Below are positions 61,035 to 64,000 of a DNA stretch of 64,000 nucleotides, piece after piece. The first letter of the stretch is position 1; every line of letters begins with the position of its first letter. The DNA comes from Albugo candida (Eukaryota > Oomycota > Peronosporomycetes > Albuginales > Albuginaceae): contig CAJNAR010000159.1 in the NCBI GenBank assembly GCA_905220665.1, forward strand, positions 186,001 to 250,000, given 5' to 3'. The notes under the pieces are model-generated. The model was not told where the DNA came from. It was given only the letters and a program-made list of their open reading frames with translations, and did not search any database. Both the position numbers and the translations under genes were made by a program.

Positions 61035-63084
61035 TTATTTATTATGAAGTCTCCATAGGCGAACAGTCTCATCGTCACTGGCACTAGCTAAAATATTTTT
61101 CCATCGAGGATGGGAGACGACCTTGTTTACGGTTTGTGTGTGACCCTTGAGTGTACAGAGTCGCTCGGCTGACGCACGATCCCAGCAAAGTATACTTCCA
61201 TCTTGACATCGACATCAATCAGAAAAATAAAAGAAAACGATGGGAACTAGGGTACCTTCACTTCCACTGACCACAAGCGAGTCAAACTCTTCACCTTCAA
61301 TGCTTGCAAAGCACGAAAGTAACACATACCGCGATTCTTTGAATCCATCAAAGCCTGGGCCAAGATGCATACGATCCTTGATTCTGATCACTTCCAATGT
61401 TTGCCTCATGATATAATTAACAAGCAAATACTGTCCGTCGGTTGATAAATTGAATGAAGCTATGGGCTCTTTGGACTCTAATATGATTGCTTCTACCATT
61501 TCATCGCTAGTGTAATTTTTCGAGGAAGCGTTTGAGAAGAACGCATGATCGTATGACTGAATTCTGTACTGATGAGCAATGGACGGATCTTCTGAATCTT
61601 TTGAGCAGGCCGTATTCCCTGTCAACGTGTAAAGTCGAAAACCTTCCTCTGCCCGGTGCACTTGCATGTCTAAAATGACATGCTCACTCCACCTTCGAAA
61701 ATCGCCTTCGCTTAATTTCTACACATGCATGAATCGCATCGATAAATCACACGTCGTACGAGACGATCTTACCCACAATACTAAAGATTTTTCCGCACTA
61801 CCAGTCAGAAACGCTTCTTCATCCGATAGCCAAACAGCTGATGATGCACTCATTTTGGGATGTTTAAATATGTAATCAGCTATCCCTGTCTGCGGTCCAC
61901 CATGAACGTCAAGAGTTAGTTCTCTTATGATGTACGATTTAAGAGCTGTACTTTGACATTCCAGACATAGATTGCGCTGTTGCTGCTTCCACATGAGACT
62001 AAGAACGTGTCGTGTGGAGACCACGCGAGATGTTCTGTTGCTCCACTTGAATCTCGCATCCGTTGGATAACTTTCAGCCCCTGAAACAATTACAGCATAA
62101 TGCTACCCTCACATTTCAATCAACATACATCAGTACGGTATGCTTCATTCTCTAAAGAAGTCATATCCCAGACAACGATGGTTCCATCTTTAGAGCTAGT
62201 TGCCAAGAACTGAGCAGTATTGGAAAATACAATATTCCACACCTGCTTTAACGATGAGTAGCCTTCATTATACACAAAAATAACAAGTAACCTCATCGAT
62301 GTGTTCCATGATTACTTGCACACATTCGTACTGAAGACAATTTCTTTTCGCAGGTACATCCACTCGTTTCACTGTTTGAATGGCACATTTCTGGACGAAG
62401 GTCGTCGGTAACATTCCTGAACATGTAAATTCTAGACTTTTACCCTTAATGATCCCTGAGCAATCGTCTCCCGCGACTCGACAAGCTTCTCTAGCTTTCG
62501 TAGTATCTGATGTAGCTGATTTTTTCCAAGTTTTTCAAACTCGGTATGGTCGAGCCAATTCATCTTCGCTGCTTGTTCATAATCAGTGCATAATAATAGC
62601 ATAGCCAAATTCTGAAATTTGTCTCGATCCTATGGTATAGACTAGAATCAAATCTTTGCGACTAGTATGTCGATTTTCTTACGGAACTAGTTTGATACAA
62701 CGGAACCAAATCATTGTGTAGTGCAAAAATAGCTTCTTCGAGAGATTTTCGACTGAACAAAAAGAAGAAATACTTTCCTATGGCTACCGCACGCTTAGCT
62801 TCTTGTAATGCCGTAAGATCTCGCATCTTCAAGTTATCGAGTGAGCGCAAAGCTTGATCCCATTCGAAGTTCTGCAAATAGCTTCTAGTCTGCTGCATGG
62901 CTTCAGAATCAACAGACACGCATGCTTCTTTCTCAAGAGCTTTTGCAGCAATATTGTACCCTAGATCGTACAACTCTCTCAAAAGATAGCGAGCCCAGGT
63001 ATCTGGATCAAATGAAGCCACTAGTGACTCGCTTTCTTTGGGATTGGAATCCTGCATCTCTTTATAAAGTGTTACAGTGCCCAT
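61035..63084 (-). CDS. GID7/WDR26-like LisH-CTLH-WD40 protein
   Basis: A multi-exon minus-strand gene starting at ATG 63084. The first exon has a LisH-type helix pair (WARYLLRELYDLGYNIAAKA) and CTLH-like helices (SYLQNFEWDQALRSLDNLK; SLEEAIFALHNDLVPLYQ). The second continues RDKFQNLAMLLLCTDYEQAA. WD40 repeats follow: VWNIVFSNTAQFLATSSKDG then TIVVWDM, LAWSPHDTFLVSCGSSNSAI then YVWNV, SAVWLSDEEAFLTGSAEKSL, and finally LKGHTQTVNKVVSHPRW and ASASDDETVRLWRLHNK before TAA at 61037-61035. This order is that of yeast Gid7 and human WDR26, scaffold and substrate-binding subunits of the GID/CTLH ubiquitin ligase. Exon borders in the middle were not all fixed. Confidence 0.88.
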
Positions 63085-64000
63085 CCCATTTGTGAAAGCG
63101 TTGGCAACAAGTCGGCGCTGTCATTGTATGTTGAGGATCGTACGACACATTCAGCTTGTAAGAATGCAAAAAATTATTTCGAATCCAAATCACAAGCGGA
63201 GCGAGCCTCTTTATGGCTCAAAGAAGTGAAGATACACAAACTTGGAAAATGGTCCCAAGCAAAACGAGATCGTCTCTGCGAAACTGACGAAGATAGCTGC
63301 TGGACAGCCCAGCGGCGATATATCACATGATACAGTGTACTGAGAGACCCACATCTCTTCCTTTTCATAGCAATTTGTCATTCAATACTTTCTCGAAAAT
63401 CGTACCAATTCAATAGGAAAAGTCCCCTTCTTTGTCAGCTTATACAACTGTATTGATATGGATCACTTGAATGTGTAGGCTCTGATTCTCACTCTCTTTA
63501 AAACGTGATAGCATCCCATAGCTGCTCTTTGTTCAAAATAGTTCAACATGTGTACAGAGCCGACACAGATCGATATTAAGGATAGCAAGATCAGGTTTAC
63601 CTATCAAACAAGCGAGTCGTGTGTAACTCAGTCTTTGGTTTCTATCCATTGCAAAGGTGAGGGGCACGATTTTTTACAATAGCATCATCGGGATGGTGAT
63701 TGAACATTCATGTGGGGATCATACTTTGCGATTCAAACATTTTTTTATGAGGCAATCCGAATACTTTTATGAAACACTTATGGTCTTAAACCATCGATTT
63801 ATCTGCCTATGCTGATTTCCCGTTATCAAGTTGCCAAGTGTGTACTCTAATATTTTTTGGCAGCAAGTTACGGCACGCGATACCAAAGATTTGGCATCCG
63901 TAGACTTTACCTGTGGCGGGCACGTGGTTACGGAGCACCTGATTCATTTACAGCTTGATAAGTGACATACTCAAGTATCTAGCAAGTGGATCGCTCAAAT
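63085..64000. other. Unassigned right end of window
   Basis: About 900 bp, including the GID7-like promoter (minus strand). A 69-codon frame at 63124-63330 (plus) overlaps that promoter and matches nothing I know. No other gene was recognised up to the window edge. Confidence 0.5.

Overview
This is eukaryotic nuclear DNA. Genes are protein-coding, lie on both strands and are interrupted by many very short GT-AG introns, mostly about 50-75 nt. Several introns sit inside otherwise open frames and were found by matching protein families across the splice. The gene set (RPL15, UTP18, SMC5, USP5, an E(z)-type SET protein, a tepsin-like adaptor, a Vti1-type SNARE, an RME-8-like protein, a CLC channel and a GID7/WDR26-like protein), the tight gene packing, and short secreted ORFs with RxLR-like motifs suggest an oomycete. 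An Albugo-like white rust is my best guess. This is inference; no search was run.

Layout. 1-2258 holds a large charged protein whose frame is open to the left window edge through a cysteine cluster. 2259-7087 is gene-poor apart from a small secreted ORF with RALR just after its signal peptide. 7088-13564 holds RPL15, a seven-exon PP2C phosphatase, a secreted acidic/proline-rich protein with an RRLN motif, two adjacent SNARE genes (the second Vti1-like), and UTP18 on the minus strand. 13565-20445 is gene-poor, with two small candidate secreted proteins. 20446-30939 is all minus strand: an E(z)/EZH-type histone methyltransferase, an unidentified helical-repeat gene, and an RME-8/DNAJC13-related protein with no visible J domain. 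31118-41117 is plus strand: a tepsin-like ENTH/VHS protein, SMC5 and USP5. A multi-IQ protein follows on the minus strand, overlapping the end of USP5. 43591-53397 holds a PLU-1/PHD protein without a JmjC domain and an LRR-IQ protein. 55034-57677 encodes a CLC protein with channel-like residues. 58190-59830 is a decayed Ty3/gypsy element. 60225-60990 is a broken inverted copy of the CLC 5' end. 61035-63084 is GID7/WDR26-like, and the last 0.9 kb holds nothing I recognise.

Common themes. Membrane trafficking is well represented (two SNAREs, tepsin-like, RME-8-like), with the last two transcribed divergently from about 180 bp. Chromatin and genome maintenance appear as the E(z) homologue, the PLU-1/PHD protein and SMC5. 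Ubiquitin biology appears as USP5 and GID7. No tRNA, rRNA, CRISPR array or intact transposon was recognised. Exon borders are read by eye and could be off by a base or so; several first exons are uncertain.
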